From positions 62,001 to 126,000 of the forward strand of contig JAWKVD010000007.1 in NCBI GenBank assembly GCA_041398225.1: DNA of 64,000 bases, in the 5' to 3' direction. Position 1 is the first letter of the stretch. Every line of letters begins with the position of its first letter. Under the pieces are notes generated by a model. That model was given only the letters and a program-made list of their open reading frames with translations. It was not told where the DNA came from and ran no database searches. Made by a program: the position numbers and the translations under genes. The stretch comes from JAWKVD01 sp041398225. Its GTDB lineage: Bacteria > Pseudomonadota > Alphaproteobacteria > Caulobacterales > Hyphomonadaceae. Positions 61,926 to 64,000 of the stretch are shown piece after piece.

Positions 61926-62380
61926 TCCGCAGCTGGCTTCTGGCGTTGACGGTTCTTGGCCTCGCCGCCTGCGCGGCGCCGCCGGCGGAGAATGCGGCCA
62001 CGATCGACGCGAACGCCGCCGAACAGGTCGAGGCGAACGACGTCATCGCCTTTGAAGGCAAGCCGTTGATCACGCCCGAGGGCCATATCGACAACGCGGT
62101 TCTGGAACAGCTTTCCGCGCATCCAGACGCCTGCGCGAAGGCTGGCGGCGAAGTGCGTCCTGTCTGCATGATGGGCAAGCCGATGTGCGTGATCGCGTTC
62201 AAGGATGCCGGCAAGCCCTGCACTGACAGCTCGCAATGCTCTGGCCGTTGTCTTGGCGACGGAAAGGCCACGAAAGCCGGCCAGCCGGGAACAGGGCGGT
62301 GCGCGCCGACCAACAATCCATGCGGCTGCTTCCAGACTGTCCGCGACGGAATCGTCCAACCCACGCTTTGCGTCGATTGA
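61922..62380 (+). CDS. Cysteine-rich hypothetical lipoprotein
   Basis: 152 aa, lipobox LAAC (C17). About ten cysteines in the mature half (ACAKAGG, PVCMMGKPMCV, KPCTDSSQCSGRCLGDG, GRCAPTNNPCGCF, TLCVD) suggest a disulfide-knitted periplasmic domain. CTDSSQCSGRCLGDG resembles small disulfide-rich modules. ATG overlaps the serS stop, so it is coupled to serS, which is a surprising partner. Confidence 0.65.
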   Translation: MIRSWLLALTVLGLAACAAPPAENAATIDANAAEQVEANDVIAFEGKPLITPEGHIDNAVLEQLSAHPDACAKAGGEVRPVCMMGKPMCVIAFKDAGKPCTDSSQCSGRCLGDGKATKAGQPGTGRCAPTNNPCGCFQTVRDGIVQPTLCVD

Positions 62381-62585
62381 TCGCTCTCCGTTTTGGCTGC
62401 TGGTCAGCGCCTTCACCGGCTTGCCAGGAATAACCTCGGTCGGCGGGAACGGGGAAATCAGCGGGACGGGAGCTGAGCGCCCCGGTCGGTCTTGAGGGCG
62501 AGCTTTCTTAACGCTCATGTCGCGATCTTGCGGTAGCGATTCCGGTCACAGAGGTCGGTGATCGATTCTCGCGAGGGAGAACGCC

Positions 62586-63101
62586 ATGGGTTTTGTTCTG
62601 AGTTGGGCGGCCTTTCAGGGCGTGGAAAAGTCAGGCGTGTTGGCCCGGCTTGGTCTGACCGACACGGGCGAGCCGGACGAAGCGCTGGAATCGGCGTTCT
62701 CCGGCGCGGACTTCCCGGGCGGGTGGTATGTTGTGGTTGCCAACGATCTTGAAGTGTTCACGGACGAGGATCGTTTGGCTGAGCTCTCGAACGATGTCCG
62801 GATCGTCTCCGCAGGGGTCGAGGAGCATGTCATGTACGCCGCGGCGTTTGAGTTCGGCGGCGGCGAGAAGCTCTGGTCGGTGGCCCATAGCGGCGCCGAC
62901 GATCTCATGGATCTCGAAACGATCGGAGACCTGCCGGGCGCATTCGCGGAGGTCCGCGATCATTGGTTGGCCGAACAGCAGGGCGTCGTCGAGACCGACT
63001 ACATTTTCGAAATCCCGCTGCAACTCGCCAGCGCTCTCGTCGGGTTCAAACACGATGAGGAGTTGCCCGAAAACGTGGCTTTCACGCGCCTCGCAAGGTA
63101 G
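62586..63101 (+). CDS. Unrecognised cytoplasmic protein (171 aa)
   Basis: Acidic, no signal or membrane segment, with Trp-rich N-terminus (MGFVLSWAAFQGVEKSGVLARLGL). Alternating beta and loop segments (GGWYVVVANDLEVFTDEDRL; EHVMYAAAFEFGGGEKLWSVAHSG) resemble small SMI1/immunity-type proteins in outline, but I cannot assign it. GAGGGAG before ATG 62586. Sits between serS and surE. Confidence 0.6.
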   Translation: MGFVLSWAAFQGVEKSGVLARLGLTDTGEPDEALESAFSGADFPGGWYVVVANDLEVFTDEDRLAELSNDVRIVSAGVEEHVMYAAAFEFGGGEKLWSVAHSGADDLMDLETIGDLPGAFAEVRDHWLAEQQGVVETDYIFEIPLQLASALVGFKHDEELPENVAFTRLAR

Positions 63102-63183
63102 GCGGCGGCGAAGGGCTGCGCCAAACATTGTTCATTGCGCCGACGCCGGTGTAGACCACACCGGGCTACCACGGTGAGGCGTA

Positions 63184-63957
63184 ATGAGAATTCTTCTATC
63201 GAACGATGACGGGGTCGATGCTCCGGGGTTGCAGGTTCTGGAGGACATCGCGCGCGCCGTAAGCGACGACGTCTGGGTCGTGGCCCCGCGCGAGGAACAG
63301 TCCGGCAAGGCCCGCGCCGTCACCCTGCATGCGCCCGTGCGGGTGATCGAAGAGGGCGAGAAACGCTTCGCCGTGGACGGCACGCCGTCAGACGCCGTTC
63401 TGCTGGCCTGCCTGCACATCATGAAGGACAACCCGCCCGATCTGGTCCTCTCGGGCGTCAATCGCGGTCAGAATATCGCCGAAGACACCAGCCAGTCCGG
63501 AACGGTCGCGGCCGCGATCGAGGGTATGCACTTGGGCGTGCCCGCTATTGCGTTCAGTCAGGCGCGTAATTTCCGGCGCGGGCAACCCATTCCGTGGGAA
63601 ACCGCGCGCACCTGGGGCCCGCGGGTTCTCAAGGCGCTCCTGGAGACGGGTTGGCCGAAAAAGGCGGTGATCAACGTCAACTTCCCCGACCGGCTGCCGG
63701 ACGACGTGACGGGCGTCGAGGTCACGCAGCAGGGGTTCCGGGACGAGGCCATCAATCACCTCGACATGCGCACCGACCTGCGCGGCAACGATTATTTCTG
63801 GATCGGCTATTCAGGCAAGCTGTCCGAACCGCCGCAAGGCACAGACCTGCGCGCCGTGTACGAGGGCCGCATCTCGGTGACGCCGCTGCATATCGACATG
63901 ACCGATCACACGTTCCGCGACGCGCTTTCGTCCTCGCTGAAGGTGAAGGACCTCTGA
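63184..63957 (+). CDS. surE: 5'/3'-nucleotidase SurE
   Basis: 257-aa metal-dependent nucleoside monophosphatase. MRILLSNDDGVDAPG (metal D8, D9), PREEQSGKARAVT (Ser), GTPSDAVLLA, and VLSGVNRGQN (Asn). Stress survival and nucleotide recycling. Followed closely by a start that fits pcm, the usual partner. Confidence 0.95.
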   Translation: MRILLSNDDGVDAPGLQVLEDIARAVSDDVWVVAPREEQSGKARAVTLHAPVRVIEEGEKRFAVDGTPSDAVLLACLHIMKDNPPDLVLSGVNRGQNIAEDTSQSGTVAAAIEGMHLGVPAIAFSQARNFRRGQPIPWETARTWGPRVLKALLETGWPKKAVINVNFPDRLPDDVTGVEVTQQGFRDEAINHLDMRTDLRGNDYFWIGYSGKLSEPPQGTDLRAVYEGRISVTPLHIDMTDHTFRDALSSSLKVKDL

Positions 63958-63970
63958 GGCCGGCAGGAAC

Positions 63971-64000
63971 ATGGAGCCCTTCACGCCCTTCAGCTCCGCC
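63971..64000 (+). CDS. Start of a gene cut by the window end (probably pcm)
   Basis: ATG 63971, 13 bases after surE, opens MEPFTPFSSA and stays open to the window edge; GGCAGGA lies just upstream. surE is commonly followed by protein-L-isoaspartate methyltransferase. Only ten codons are visible, so the identity is inferred from context. Confidence 0.4.
   Translation, partial: MEPFTPFSSA

Noticed and set aside
61895..62518. Minus-strand frame opening MSVKKARPQD antisense to the cysteine-rich lipoprotein
   Set aside because: Its first 50 codons are in intergenic sequence and read smoothly, but the rest is a shadow of the lipoprotein gene; no ribosome site.
1..64000. CRISPR array or integrated element
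   Set aside because: No regularly spaced repeats, no integrase, transposase or attachment-site duplication seen; only short dispersed repeats and one 16-bp tandem pair.

Overview
The window is GC-rich, densely coded chromosome of an alphaproteobacterium, most likely of the Caulobacterales/Maricaulales/Hyphomonadales group. The support is a popZ-type polar organiser gene beside valS, an Irr-type Fur regulator with an ICE-like operator, TonB-dependent receptors with the Caulobacter-style REEVVVVTAQKREET-like N-terminus, and two syntenic blocks that are typical of the group: pcm-like/tolC/popZ/valS and erpA/dgt/SPOR/nagZ/scpAB/tatABC/serS/surE. The genus is not determined.

Layout. 1-2.6 kb: sulfate activation (cysD, cysNC). 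2.7-4.2 kb: a ZIP metal transporter behind a Zur-like operator, a 34-aa ORF and a DoxX-like membrane protein. 4.3-5.8 kb: a two-subunit 3-oxoacid CoA-transferase whose second gene runs into stacked dispersed repeats; 5.7-6.67 kb is otherwise non-coding. 6.7-9.8 kb: DUF3501, an Fe-S oxidoreductase, rubrerythrin and irr, with an ICE-like site before rubrerythrin. 9.9-11.1 kb: a family III CoA-transferase. 11.1-18.0 kb: the most unusual locus, a divergent cassette encoding a two-TM protein with two Rossmann (TrkA-N-like) domains and a C-terminal RyR domain on one side, and on the other a GH108-type muramidase with an unknown N-terminal half, a helical-repeat protein with two trypsin-like protease domains, and a small stand-alone RyR-domain protein. 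18.5-24.3 kb: tandem TonB receptors, the second frame-broken. 24.5-31.6 kb: hrpB, a phosphatase, an RlmD-like methyltransferase and modBCA. 31.7-38.8 kb: two tRNAs and the pcm-like/tolC/popZ/valS block. 38.8-52.5 kb: accessory enzymes, lipoproteins, membrane proteins and one striking fusion, a beta/gamma-crystallin domain nested in a phage-tail-collar domain. 52.5-64 kb: the housekeeping block from erpA to surE, without argS in its usual slot.

Functional themes. Iron and oxidative stress are joined by Irr, its ICE-like site and the rubrerythrin operon. Zinc uptake is linked to Zur. Sulfate and molybdate assimilation are both present. The RyR cassette looks like a ligand-sensing conflict or stress system: sensor domains (RyR and Rossmann) are paired with effector domains (proteases and muramidase). 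That role is an inference.

Sequence quality. Frame breaks cluster in 22.4-23.2 kb and 34.1-36.6 kb, with single cases near 11.2, 12.8 and 57.4 kb. They hit essential genes (valS, scpA) with high-quality coding on both sides, so I read most of them as consensus indel errors, not as true pseudogenes.
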